64,000 nucleotides of DNA. Source: Corythucha ciliata (taxonomy: Eukaryota > Arthropoda > Insecta > Hemiptera > Tingidae). Numbering within the stretch: position 1 is the stretch's first letter; every line of letters starts with the position of its first letter. The stretch is taken from positions 51,003,952 to 51,067,951 of the forward strand of contig CM075941.1 in assembly GCA_038030265.1 (NCBI GenBank), read 5' to 3'. The notes below the pieces were generated by a model. It did not search any database. It was not told where the DNA came from and saw only the letters and a program-made list of their open reading frames with translations. Of this stretch, positions 1-10,862 are shown in pieces. Made by a program: the position numbers and the translations under genes.

Positions 1-420
1 GCAACTGATATGTGACCTACAATTCCTCCTCATGTGCCCTATTTTCAAGCATTTCAGGCAGGCGCCTCTTTTAAACAGTATCTGAGTCTTTTCGGAAACA
101 CTCATCGATTTCGCTCTGTCACACTGCGCTGCTAGGTGAGATCCGTCGCAAAATGGACAACCACTTGTTTGTGTTTTGTTCATCAAACCAGTTGCTGATG
201 CCGTTTCGGTAAGCACATCACATTCTTGGACTTTAGATCGTCCTTTATTTTATTTATTTAAATTACAAATTTTGCCACAATTTTGTCGGCGAATTGGTAA
301 GCACAGATAATCTGACGATGGTCTGAGAGGGACGCCACGCCCAATGGGTGCGGGGGTGGTTTGGACACCCACCCCTCCCGGGACAGTCCGCCATTGCCAG
401 GAAACCATACTTGCCGCTTT
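1..420. other. unassigned left edge
   Basis: No convincing coding region, RNA or element end is visible. Short open frames here have low-complexity or repeat-like composition and no recognisable domain. Confidence 0.4.
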
Positions 421-1030
421 TCCCCTTATTTTGAACTGTGGCTGTGATTGAGCAATTTTTGTCTATTTTACCCGCGAATTGGCAATTTTTCCTAAACTTA
501 TTGTCAGTCACGAATTCGCGATTTTCATTAACTTCAGCCGCAAATTATATATTTTTTTTTTTTCATTTTTACTTCCATGTTTTAGCTGTCAATGAATGCT
601 TTTCATTGTCTCAAATTCAGCTGGAAATTACCACTTTTGCTCACTGTGATGAGGGATTTTTCTTCATTTTAGTGGCAAACGATCGCTTTTTCTCAATTTC
701 GACCGCGAATTTCACCGATATTTTTGCTCCGAATGATGTAGTCTCGCGTATATTCGAGCGTTTTTGAGGGCGGCTGGACCGCGGCCACTATGAAAAGAGC
801 TCCAGAAACTCTCAATTTCCAAGAATTTCAGGCCTGAAACTCACACTTTACCGGGAATTAGGATCCAAAACTCGCAATCACACGGATATTCAGCCAGCTT
901 GCATCCAATTTCGTGGGTATTGTGTCAGGCTTGGGGGGGTGTTGGAGCCGACGGCTAGCCTGAGTTCCACCATCACAAAAAAAGCGCCCAGAAACTATCT
1001 TGAGTTCTACCGCCATAAATAATATGATAA
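421..1030 (+). repeat. degenerate ~30-bp tandem repeat (family A, plus orientation)
   Basis: Loose recurrence of a gaattagcg / tttttctcaa / ttttagcc theme at roughly 30-base spacing, much diverged. The same theme recurs in both orientations through the window. Open frames crossing it are repeat translations. Confidence 0.55.
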
Positions 1031-1292
1031 TTAATTGAGTTTAGAAGACCGTTTTCTACGGACAATAAATTATGGGATTACTCCCCTCCTCGTGGTACCA
1101 CCCTAGTCAGAACAGTGAATTCAATGCAGTGGTGGGGGGGCTGAAAATGAAGAAATGAATCTTTAAATTAAATACCTACTATTCTTTACTTGGTTTGAGT
1201 TCCGAGAAAAAATTGCTCCCCAGCTGGGATTTGAACCCACGACCTCCTAGTTTCGCGCCAGGTGCTCTAACCAACTGGTCTATCCCGAGAGT
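1031..1292 (-). mobile_element. tRNA-derived SINE
   Basis: Read on the minus strand, 1292-1217 folds like a tRNA: a D-arm/A-box-like segment (TAGACCAGTTGG), an anticodon-like stem-loop (loop CGCGAAA, lacking the usual U33) and a B box (GGTTCAAATCC). A T-run and then TCTCGGAACTCAAA follow, with a body running to about 1031. The same head-to-body junction (GGGGAGC, T-run, TCTCGnAACTC) recurs at 14860-14890, which marks this as a dispersed SINE family and not a functional tRNA gene. Confidence 0.7.
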
Positions 1293-1355
1293 CCACGCAA
1301 AGAGCGAATCCACCCATTTGGGTCAGTGCATGGCATATGTTACATTTCCTATATA

Positions 1356-1589
1356 TGCCCGGCAATTAGGGAATTAATTGAATTTAGAAGACCCTTTTCT
1401 ACGGACAATTATGGGATTACTTCCCTCCTCACCGCAACACCCTAGTCACATGAATTCGAGGGAGCGGGGAGGCTGAAAATAAAGAAATTAATTTTTAAAT
1501 AAAATACCTATGTATCCTTTACTTGTTTTGAGTTCCGAAAAAAGATTGCCTTCTAAACTCAATTAATTCACTAATCGCCTGGCACTGAG
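1356..1589. mobile_element. headless SINE-body copy with inverted ends (foldback)
   Basis: The body of the 1031-1216 SINE is repeated here as a direct copy, but the tRNA head is replaced by an inverted copy of the SINE tail. As a result 1356-1391 and 1554-1589 are near-perfect inverted repeats (about 31 of 36 positions agree). No clear target duplication is seen. Confidence 0.6.
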
Positions 1590-3387
1590 AAAAAAAAACA
1601 GTTTACAAGGGGCGCCCAAGTATGTTTTCCATTCCCGTATTCACCGACGCTATTACGCTTCAAGACCTTTTTTTTTTTTACTGCAGTTGAACAGCGTTAC
1701 GCTGCTGGTTCAACATCCTTTTTGAATATTTTGTTTTTGTATTTTAAGTATTCCACGTTTTCCCTTTTGCCTTGGGTGTTGCAGCATCAAGAAGGTGTTG
1801 GTTTAATAATTTGTTTTTCTCCCTTTAAACTTGAAGCGACCTAGCCGTGGATGGGAGATTTTACATTGCTGTTGACGTATAAGAAAATGATCTCCTGCGA
1901 AGTAAAAATAATGCCCAAAGGCAAAGGGGAAATCCGTCACTTCTGATCTTCCTTTTATTTCCAAACAGGGAAATTGAGGAAAATTTCATATTCAGGCCTC
2001 GTCTGATCCTCCCTAATGCAACAAAAATGTTGTCTGTTTCTTCCTTTTGAAGGCGCTCAAGCCTTTCAAAACTAATGAACGTGACGTTCCTGAGAGGTCG
2101 GCAGTTCTCTCTCGTTTTGAAGTTGAATGGCTGTGGGTGATTGAGCTGGACGATGGTATATGAAAAGGTGAGGGTGTTATTTCTATTTTTTTCCGATACT
2201 GGACTGTGTCATTCATTTTTAGCAAGTAGCTAATTGAAGCCGTTTTGTGAGTTCCAAACTATGTAATTTATTTATTTTTATAAAATGTTGACCCAGTTTT
2301 TAAGTTGAACAACTTTGCTGCTATTTAAATTCAGTGCAACCCAAACTCCCGAATAAATCTTACTATTCATACGAAAATTAGCACCCGCCACCCCTGCTAC
2401 ACAAGTTAACGGTCTCCATTGACACAAAACTGATGAATGAAGAGGGACGTTTGATTCGAAAAGGTCTTTCAGAAGCTAAACTTGAATAATTTGATGCTTG
2501 TTCAACCTATTTTCATAGCCCTCCTCCCTCACCATGGAAATACTTATTTATTCCGGTTTTATTGAATAATATTAGTACTCTTTCTCCGTCACCTCAAACT
2601 CTTCATGCCAATTTATGGCTAGGGGGGGGGGGGGGTTTGACGTGCGGAAATAAACTGAAAAGAAGGATCAAAATATTGGCTGCCAACCTTCGATCGGCTG
2701 CTGTATTCTACGGTGAGTTTTCAACTCCTTTAAGTATCCACGTTTTCGCTTTTGCCTTGTGTGTTGATACACCAGAAAAAAAGGAGGCAGCCCTTGGATC
2801 CAAACGTTCAAGCTTATCGTTTTTGCGCAAAAATCGAATTTCTTTACTGAAACTTGTTCGATTTTCAAACAGCCTGAGAATAAGAAATAGTAGTACACCT
2901 GCTATTTTAGCTCGAAAAACTGATCTTTTCGCCACAAAACCTTTAATGCAGTCAGAGAGTGTGACGAGGAGCGGTATAAAATGTTGAAAACACGATTCGG
3001 TACCTCGGTTGACCGTATCCAACCACAGGCAACGGCCAAAAGAGCCTTTGCCACAGGCACAGCTCCAACCACAGGCAAAGGTGCCACTTCCAAGCTCCAA
3101 CTACATACTAAAGGTCTAACCATCGTTCCACGATAGTAGCCGCAATAATGCCCCAACCATCACAAATGCTCCAACCAAAAAGAAGGTCGTTCGGAGATAT
3201 TAAAAAGTTTCAGCTTGGGGGATGGACCTGTCAGGCCCATTACCTCCAATCCCCATGCCACCTCAAGTGAAATGGCTTCCAGAGAAAAAAGGGTAGACAT
3301 GAATACAATTTGTGAAGCTCTAGTCTCCGTTTTGAGGAGCATTACAAGTACTGAAAACAAATCTGAACAGGAACTGATAGTCTGATA
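1590..3387. other. unassigned, with a short dispersed direct repeat
   Basis: No gene found. A segment of about 38 bases (core CCACGTTTTC, CTTTTGCCTTG) occurs at 1744-1781 and again at 2729-2765. A G-run lies near 2625-2636. Positions 3000-3180 are a low-complexity stretch rich in aaccacaggca-like words. The open frames here show no domain. Confidence 0.4.
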
Positions 3388-3446
3388 CATCCCCGGGGTT
3401 GGACAACATTCATTATCCCATGTTGACTAATCTTCCGGAAACGGCT
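3388..3446 (+). pseudogene. shard of LINE reverse transcriptase
   Basis: On the plus strand this short piece reads PGLDNIHYPMLTNLPETA, closely matching the RT segment of the LINE at 33235-33290 (PGVDNIHYPMLANMP). It abuts the 3' side of a minus-strand LINE fragment, so it is a chimeric junction. Confidence 0.6.
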
Positions 3447-4690
3447 GTTGGTTACGTAGGATACACATTCGTTGGCTGACTGCCGTGGATGGGGCTGGAA
3501 GGTTCTTTCCAGATGATCTGCAAATACCTGCACTTTTTCCTTTGCGCTCCTATCCCATGTTCCTTCACCAGTTCGAATGGGTGGTATAGGCACTTTTGGC
3601 CGCTTGAGGCTTTCCACAGCGAGTATTCTGTGCCTTTTTCTGGTGTCAAGCCTTCGAGGTACGCCGAAAATTCTTCGTTCTTTACATGCCTTATAAGCGC
3701 TTTCAGCTGGTTACAAAGCTTGTTCAATTTCATCTTATTTTCTGTTGATCGATTCCTTTGCCATATTTTACGTGCCCGCCTTTTCGCTTGAACCATTTCC
3801 CGTACTTCCACAGTATAGCTGGACCACCGCTTGTGATTGGGATTATCACTCGGCGTGCTACTCCAAACCGCCTCTTGTAAGGTGTGCACAAAGTTATGCA
3901 CCTCTTTCTCTAACTGGGCAGGCGTTTGCAGACTTATTGATAAGTCAACTTTGGCGTTCACAATCTCCTTGAACATCTCCCAATTGGTCCGCCTATTCGT
4001 GAGTCTTTCTGTTTCTTCTTTCATTATTATCGATTCACGAGCTGTCATGACTACCGCCGAGTGATCGGGTAACAGGTTTTCGTCGTCCTCAGTGTGTATG
4101 TAATTTGATGACAAGCCCTTCACAATGAAAAAATCAATAAGGTCCGGTGTTTTATTCATATCCTTAGGCCAGTAGATCGGTTTTCCTCCTGAATGGAACT
4201 CACAGTGCGCTTCTCTTCCAGCCTCAAAAAGTTGTCTTCCTTTCGGATTCTGGATTCTTGATCCCCAGTACTGGTGTTTCGCATTAAACTCACCTCCGAT
4301 ACTAAAGTCATGCCCAAGTCTGTTGAATAGATTAGCGTAGTCCTCTTTTTTCAGCGCATGTCTTGGAGGACAGTATATTGCCGCAACTATCATCTCTCTG
4401 TCCTTCATAAAGACACTTATGCGAGCTACTTGCATTGCATCTTCTTCCATCTTTTCTTCCTCGTGATGCTTGATATTTTCCTTGATTAAGACCGCAGCTC
4501 CCCCTCTCGCTCTATCGGCAGGATGAACGCTATGGTACAATCGATATCCCTTAGTTTTAACGAATGATGATCTAGTGAAGTGTGTTTCAGAGATTAAACA
4601 AATGTCAATTTTTTCTTGTTGTAAGAATATTTCCAACTCTAACAACCTTTCTCGGAGTCCATTTGAATTTCCACAGCGCTATGCGAAATG
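3447..4690 (-). pseudogene. LINE ORF2 fragment: AP-type endonuclease and start of RT (Jockey-like)
   Basis: The minus strand encodes an apurinic-type endonuclease/phosphatase domain of a non-LTR retrotransposon. Motifs in order are ISETHF, the RGGAAVLI segment, IYCPPRH, a GGEFNAKH block and LPDHSAVV. In the family the third-block residue is Asp (GDFNAKH); here it is Glu, so the nuclease is probably dead. The natural frame starts near 4687 (IALW region) and is shifted by one base before the long open frame at 4645. A further shift near 3560-3600 leads into a LINE inter-domain linker and the coding then stops at the junction with the plus-strand RT shard. RT and ORF1 are missing. The clade (Jockey-like) is inferred from overall resemblance. 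Confidence 0.8.
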
Positions 4691-5030
4691 AATGGATGCA
4701 CCTCCACACCATGTTTAACTATTACACAATAGACGATTTCACGGTCGGTGATACCCGAAGTTTTCCGAGCGTTTCCGAGGTCGGCCGTTATCGTATTATC
4801 TTTGTCGAACCATTTCTGTCGTTTAGTGCATTGTTTACAGTGGTGATTTCTCAGTTTTTATCCGGAATAATGATGACCGGAGCGGTCAAATATTGTAATT
4901 TTATTATTTTATTGTCAAATAAATAGGACATTAACACTTCTGAACGGTACTCGAGCTGCCATCTCCTATGTTTAGACACACGGACGATTGATGGGTTCGT
5001 TGCTAAGGAAATCGAAGTATCAAACATTTG
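4691..5030. other. probable upstream part of the LINE, unassigned
   Basis: Sequence between the LINE endonuclease and the next element. It may hold the end of LINE ORF1 on the minus strand, but no zinc knuckle or other diagnostic motif is visible. Confidence 0.3.
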
Positions 5031-5467
5031 TTCATTCCCTAGTAGCAAAGATACGTTTCAGAAACATTTTGATTTTCGTTTCTGAAAGGTTTCTGAAATC
5101 ATTTCAAAAACGTTTCATAATCGTTTCTATGTCCGCTTTTTGATGTTGGCACAACACGCTTTAGAAATGTGTCTGAAACGTTCTAGAAACGTTAAATTAA
5201 ACGTTTCTATCACGAATCTGACACCATAGAGAAATGAATCAGAAACGTTTCCAAAACCAAACAATGGTTTCGAACTAACACCTTTTGGAAATGTGTTCAA
5301 AGTGCTTCTGAAATGTGCTGCCTTACTTTTCTGAAATTATGAAGACACGACGTTACGAAACACAGTTTAGTTTCCATTGCGTGCCTGTTTGGATAATAAT
5401 TAAAAAAATAAAAACGAGTAATAAGCGGTCCGACTTTTAATTTGACAAATTAGAAACATTAAAAAAA

Positions 5468-5804
5468 CAATAATTTTGGTTCATCCAAGGCAGGGGAACT
5501 TTTGCACTGGACTCCAAACATTTCTGTGGGACAAAAACATAAGTAGGTAACAATAATAAGTAGGTAAATGAATTTTTCACAGAATTAAGGAACTGTGTAG
5601 ATGAATACCTTTTAACATCAATCTCTTCATCAAACACGTTGTAAACGCCCTTCGCCATGGAAGAAAAATATAAAAAAAAACAACAATTTTAGGTCATCCG
5701 GAGTAACTCTTGTACTGGAATCCAAAGATTTCTGTGGGGCAAAAATATAAGTTGGTAAATACATTTTTCACAGAATTAAGGAACTGCTGAGATGAATACC
5801 TTTC
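5468..5804. repeat. two diverged direct copies inside the DUF4806 element
   Basis: Segments 5468-5612 and 5682-5804 are similar copies (shared words include tttctgtggg, ttttcacagaattaaggaact and gatgaatacct). They lie downstream of the minus-strand gene's stop codon, so they would be in its 3' untranslated region. The open frame over the first copy is probably not a gene. Confidence 0.65.
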
Positions 5805-5951
5805 ATCACTAAGTTTTTCATTAAACGTTTCAACATAAGACGAATACGAACGGCGAATTCAAACGGTATTCATTTCCTTAGAGTTGGCTCTGAACAAATT
5901 GAAGCAAGATTAAAATATACTTGAAATGTGTACTTGTAAGATGACAATAAA

Positions 5952-6532
5952 TTACTTTTGCATGCGATTGGCGGCCTTAGCCAACCATAATTTAATGCTC
6001 CGGACAATCTCTTGCTTACTGTCACAAGCATTGGTTTTTTTAATGACAGCATCTGAAATAAAGTCCACGTTAATTTAAAAGTAAGATCTACGATGAATAC
6101 GAACTTTACCAATCACTACGCTACTAATCTGAAGATGGTCGAACTTTTTCTTATCTTTTTGGCCTTTCCAACTGTACAGAAAGGCAACTCGGTCGTCAAG
6201 CACCATTTATAAGCCACTGGCTGTAATTTTAGCGATCGATTTTCCCTCGGCCCCAAATACTATTGCTGAAACCTACGTTAAAGTAATCTATTAGTTGAAG
6301 ATTCCCGACGTAGTACACTAAAATATAGAATGACTGACAACATTGCTGAAGAAATCTTTATCGACCAATTTGTTTTCAGTATTTGATAGATCTTCTTCAC
6401 ACTTAATAGGAAAATCGTTCATTATGTCTTGGGCGGCACCGACGTGAAAGGGCAAGCCACCTGGATTACTCAAGATTGAGGATTCGTATCGATCAAGACG
6501 GGACATGACTGAGTTGAGTTTTTTGATTTCCG
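5952..6532 (-). pseudogene. spliced DUF4806-domain protein, carboxy-terminal three exons
   Basis: Three minus-strand exons fit together in phase: 6335-6532, 6110-6265 and 5952-6052. Acceptors are tttgcag, gtttcag and tatttcag; donors are gtcatt (weak) and gtaaag. The joined product has a short coiled-coil-like start (EIKKLNSVMSRLDRYE), then FPIKCEEDL, a GxEGKS segment, an FLYSWKGQKDKKKF block and a final SIKLWLAKAANRMQK before TAA. That order matches the DUF4806 domain, found widely in arthropod proteins; its biochemical role is not known. An in-frame TAA at 6207-6209 interrupts exon 2, so this copy is probably inactive. No upstream exon with a start codon is evident before 6532, so the amino terminus is missing or unrecognised. 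It sits inside a TIR element (5037-7269), pointing to a transposon-borne gene family. Confidence 0.7.
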
Positions 6533-7308
6533 CTGCAAACACCACATGAAACGATTAATAAATTGTTCGACATAGCTCAGCAAAATCAGCAGCAGCCAGC
6601 AGCAAAATCAAACGAGGAGAACACAAACCGTACCACAAAACTACACACTATGACCACGTGACCGCGAGTATAAAAGATAAAGCTGAACTAAAAAACGGTA
6701 GAGTTATAACCTTCAAGTAAAAGGTTATAACAACGGTTGTCCTTTTTCAACAGGTCAATTATTTGAACCCCGAAGCTAACTAAGGTGGCAAATTATGAGA
6801 AATAGCAATAGTAAAGCCTGTATAAATCTTTAATTTGGCACTATAAATTGTCACGAGGAAATTAGGTACTAAACAAATAGTCGTTCTCAGTGGGCGGGTT
6901 TGTGTTGAATTTTTATTCACCAGCCGTATACGAGTTTTTCCAACAAAATATTAATTTTTCAAATACTAACAAATTTTCTTCAATTTAATCTCATTTGTTA
7001 TAATGAAATAATCATTCCTATGATTGGCCGGCCAAATAATGACCATATGTCGGCTCGGAATCCGCAGTTGGTTATGGTATGTTTTGAAAACGTATGGCAC
7101 CAAAACGTCTCTATTGCCACGTATTTTCCACGTTTCAGAAACGTTACACATTTAATATTTCCCCCGCAACCAATTTTCAACGTTTCAGAAACGTTTCAGA
7201 TTCAATCATTGCGAACGCAACGATGCAACGTTTCAGGAACGATTCTGAAACGTACCTTTGCTACTAGGGTTCATTCCATTCGTGCCATATTTCAAGGGAG
7301 GGACCCGT

Positions 7309-8038
7309 ACACAATCAATCTGGATGTCAACTTATAGCGTTCCCCATTTGCACGAAATTCTGCATTTGGGCAGTCCATTTCCACCCGTCTTCACTGAATT
7401 AAATCATATGTTAGTGGAGAAGACGGGTGGAAATGAATAGCCCCGTTGCAGAATTTTGTGCAAATGGGGAACGCTATAAGTTTACAAATTTGCGAGTTGA
7501 CAACCAAGTTGACTGTCTGTGGGGGGTTGTCAACACACGGGCTACTTACAAAACTTACAAATTTGTTGGAAGTTTATATATAGCAACATGAGCTGAACTG
7601 GTTTGAAATCTACACAACTTGCAAAACTTGGAATTTTTTTAGGTTTGGAGGGCAGCCCGAAAAGAGCTAATTTGTAAACTAAAGTGGTCCATACATGATC
7701 AACCTGGTTGTCAACTTAGTTAATAACATATTCGTGTTGACATCCAAGTTAACTGTCAGTAAGGAAGTTTATGGATGAAATTTCGAATTCACTTGCCTAC
7801 AAACAGTCAACTTAGTTGTAAACACGCAATGTTCAACAACACAGTTCAAACCCACGTTGATCCTGTAAGGCCCACTTTCACCAGCGAAACTGATCGCGGT
7901 TAAAATTAATATACATTTGTTTCAAATAGCGACCAATATAAATTCATTCATTAGAAGAATTCGTGATTAGTTGTTGAGCGTGGTTAAAAAAGTTGGTGAA
8001 GACGGCGGCTCCCAGTTGACAACTAGGTTGATCGTGTA
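7309..8038. mobile_element. nested small TIR elements (MITE cluster)
   Basis: Outer inverted ends at 7309-7333 (TACACAATCAATCTGGATGT...) and 8014-8038 agree at 21 of 25 positions. Inside, 7684-7707 and 7852-7875 form another inverted pair (GTGGTCCATACATGATCAAC and partner). Motifs of the type GTTGTCAACTTAG recur between them. No coding capacity and no clear target duplications. Confidence 0.6.
7331..7480. mobile_element. foldback MITE
   Basis: A near-palindrome of 150 bp. Arms of about 65 bases (CTTATAGCGTTCCCCATTTG at each end in inverted orientation, inner ends at CCACCCGTCTTC) surround a 20-base loop. It sits at the left edge of the nested TIR cluster. Confidence 0.75.
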
Positions 8039-8740
8039 TTTGCCCCACTCATTCATTCGAAACTCTATTTGCCTAGTAAAAAACAATCTACTACGAAGCT
8101 ACAAAGTCTTCAGAGGTTGACATGTACAACTTAATTAATTACGGAACAAAAATGAGGAAAATATTGGCGAACTTCCGAGATAGTTTAAACGTTCCGTCAC
8201 GAATGTGGTTCGACACTTTTGGTATCACCTCTTATCGTAACTGGTCAGCTGTCGCGCGCATGTGCCAACTCCGGTCTTGAAATCGTCTATACTGTTTAAA
8301 TTTATTGGTAGCTCCGAACGATGTGTCGCTAAAAGCGAAGAGGGACATATGCAGGGGTGGGCAAATTACAGTTTTTTGAGTAATTAATTACAAATTACAA
8401 ATTACTTCCGAAAAAGCGGATTAATTACCAATTACTTTTCACTTCCACGAATAATTACAAATTACAATTACTGTAATTGAATTACTTTTTCAATTACCAA
8501 TTACCCAAGAGCTGGATTTATGGAACACGCAAGCGTCTTGCTCTTGTTCACTGTCATTTTTTTAGTGCGTCCAGCGAACAATCGAACGTCAGAACAGATC
8601 TTTGAGATAGGAAGCAGGAACAACATAGCCCAAAGATGCCAAACGCGTCGGATGAGTAGGGTTGCGAAATGTCCGGGGTCAAATTTGCTAATTTGGCTAA
8701 TTTTGCCCCACATCCCAGCCTGCGAACTGTCACCCCGGAT
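8039..8740. other. unassigned, with an AATTAC-rich tract
   Basis: No gene found. Positions 8353-8510 start with CAGGGGTGGGCAAATTAC, which resembles a hAT-type terminus, then run as a degenerate aattac/aattact microsatellite to about 8510. No matching inverted end was found nearby. Confidence 0.45.
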
Positions 8741-10313
8741 AGTCATGGTTTGCTAATTTGGCTAATTCGCTAATGGCTGGTTCGTGGTCTCGCGATGCAA
8801 CTTCCAGACTAAAATTAAGAAAAAAATCGCTAATTCCCGGTACATGGAGGCCATACTACGAATAAATGGTGGAAATCAACGCAAAAGGTTTTGTGTAAAG
8901 TTGAGAAAACACGCTTTAATATTGACAAATAAAAGGCGCTTTCAGGTTAAAATTACCCAAAAATGGCAAATTTACAACTGAAATGGCGTAAAATCGCCCA
9001 TTCGCGTATGAAAAAGGGAATAGGATGCTGAATGGACGCAAAATTAGCACAAAACGCTATTTCACACTTGGGAAAAATCGCTAATTTGCAATTCGCAGGT
9101 ATAGAGTTATGGAAAAACATTAATTCGCGGATACAAAATGAACAAAACCACTAATTCGCGGCAAAAATTGAACAAATCACCAATTAGCGCATCAAAATTA
9201 AGGAAAACGTTAATTTTCAGTTCCAATTGGGGGAAAAGTGCTAATTCTCAGTTAAAAATGGGAAAAATTGTTAATTTGCAGTTTAAATTGAGTCAAACGC
9301 CGATTCTTGGCAAAAATTGACAAAATTCAGTAGGTAATGCACGGGTTGCATGGAGATGCTACCACGCTGCTAAAATGTAGAAAAAGCGAAAATTCGCTTA
9401 AAATTTAGAAACATCACAATAATTCACGAATTAAGTCATGAAATTTATAATTTAAAAATGATGATTTTTTGACAGAAATTGATGGATAGATGTACATTTT
9501 TTGGTTTGAAAAAAAAAAAAAAAAAAAAAATACATTTATAATTTAAATTCGTACCTTCTGAAGGCATTTTTGTGGCTAAAATCAGAAAAATGGCAAAGTC
9601 ATGCATGGCTATAGCACAATGTTAAAAAATACTGAAAAGAAGCAATAATCTATATCTACAAAAGTTTTTTAAAATTGCTAGTGCGATGGTATAATGTGAA
9701 AACCTGCTAATTTGTGGGTAATATTCAGAAAATAAAATAATCAGCCTGGGCCCTATTGCACAATGTTTTATTAGCTAATATTACAGCTTTTTTTTTATTA
9801 GCTAATATTAGCTATATTATTAGCTAATAAAACATTGTGCAATAGGGCCCTGGTCAAAATTAAGAGAAAGGTTAATTTTAGGCCTAAAAATTGAGAAAAT
9901 TGCTAATTCGCGGCTAAGAATGGAAAAAATCGCCAATTTACAGCTGAAATTGCACCAGACGCCAATTTGTGACTGAAATTGAGAAAAATCGCTAATTCAC
10001 AGGTTTGAAACGCCACGACACGACGCCGCTACAATTTAAAAAAAAGCGCTAATTCGCGGTTGAAATTGAGAAAAATTCTTATTTGCACCAAAAACTGAAT
10101 TTACGCCAATTTGCGGATTCTGAAGGCAGCTTTTCAGGCTGAAATTGGAAAAAAAGCCAATTTGTGGCAATAGGTGAAGAAACCGCTAATTCCCGAGTAA
10201 ACTGAGAATAATCGCTCATGCATTGCGTATGGTGAACCAAAAAAATCGTAATTCGTGAAAAGTCCCCCTATTTTGCGGCTAATATTGAGGAAAACACTAA
10301 AGAAAAACGTTCG
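8741..10313 (-). repeat. degenerate ~30-bp tandem repeat (family A, minus orientation)
   Basis: Long field of the theme gctaattcgcggctaaaatt / gagaaaaa, at roughly 30-base spacing and heavily mutated. It includes an A-run at 9510-9530 and a MITE at 9748-9850. The theme is the reverse complement of the repeat at 34.8-36.3 kb. No gene is supported inside it. Confidence 0.7.
9748..9850. mobile_element. small palindromic MITE
   Basis: Inverted ends beginning GGGCCCTATTGCACAATGTT are identical for at least 33 bases on both sides, with an AT-rich centre made of TTAGCTAATA words. No clear target duplication is seen. It is inserted in the family A repeat field and is far better preserved than its surroundings, so it is younger. 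Confidence 0.8.
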
Positions 10314-10862
10314 AAGTCTATCGTGATCCCATTCACCAAGCGAAGAACCAACTTTCAGGGTATCCTCCACATCAACAACAATCCAATACCACAGGACACG
10401 AAGGTTCGCTACCTGGGTGTCTTCTTGGACAAGACGCTGACCTGGGAAACCCACATAAAATATCTGGTCAACAAAATAAGACAGATAATTCACCAACTCA
10501 AGCCCCTCCTACTTGATCGTTCCCCATTAAGCTTATCTACAAAGCGGCTGCTCTACCTATCCATAATCCGGCCAATCCGGGGATCCGCTGCTGCAAGCCA
10601 TATAAAGAAAATACAGGTGACACAAAATCGAGTTTTACGTATCATAACTGGAGCTCCCTGGTACATTCGCAACTCAACCCTGCACAATGACCTGGGTATA
10701 CCTACCGTACAGGAAGTGATCCAGAACTCATACAGGAGACTAAACACAAAAATGGCAGAACATGAAAACTCGCTGATTGCTAGCATCCCACAGAACCCAC
10801 CTCCACCACCAGAAAGAAGACGGCTTAAGAGGAAAAGGCCACAGGATCAGCTGATCGATTAA
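10314..10862 (+). pseudogene. 3' end of a Jockey-clade LINE ORF2
   Basis: The frame encodes the part of ORF2 downstream of the RT catalytic core. VRYLGVFLDKTLTW is followed by the thumb-like region, QNRVLRIITGAPWYIRNSTL, DLGIPTVQE and a basic tail ending in RRLKRKRP, a typical Jockey-clade carboxy end. The piece is open over about 180 codons with a small deletion after LYLSIIRPI. Everything upstream is missing, as expected for 5'-truncated target-primed insertion, and the left junction is in the family A field. Confidence 0.85.

Larger units (their letters stand above)
5037..7269. mobile_element. TIR DNA element carrying a DUF4806-type gene
   Basis: Both ends read CCCTAGTAGCAAAG, then ACGTTTCAGAA, in inverted orientation (5037-5063 and 7243-7269), with one difference in the first 27 bases. 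The element is flanked on both sides by TTCATT (5031-5036 and 7270-7275), a 6-bp target-site duplication. Subterminal zones (5045-5300, 7130-7255) are packed with palindromic GTTTCAGAAAC-like words, as in binding-site arrays of DNA transposons. The interior holds a spliced minus-strand gene (5952-6532) but no recognisable transposase. The length of 2233 bp suggests a non-autonomous element. Confidence 0.8.

Noticed and set aside
263..767. Open frames on both strands near the left edge
   Set aside because: They follow the degenerate repeat field and show no domain; best read as chance frames.
8353..8510. Complete hAT element
   Set aside because: Only one CAGGGGTGGGCAAA-like end is present; no inverted partner, duplication or transposase was found.
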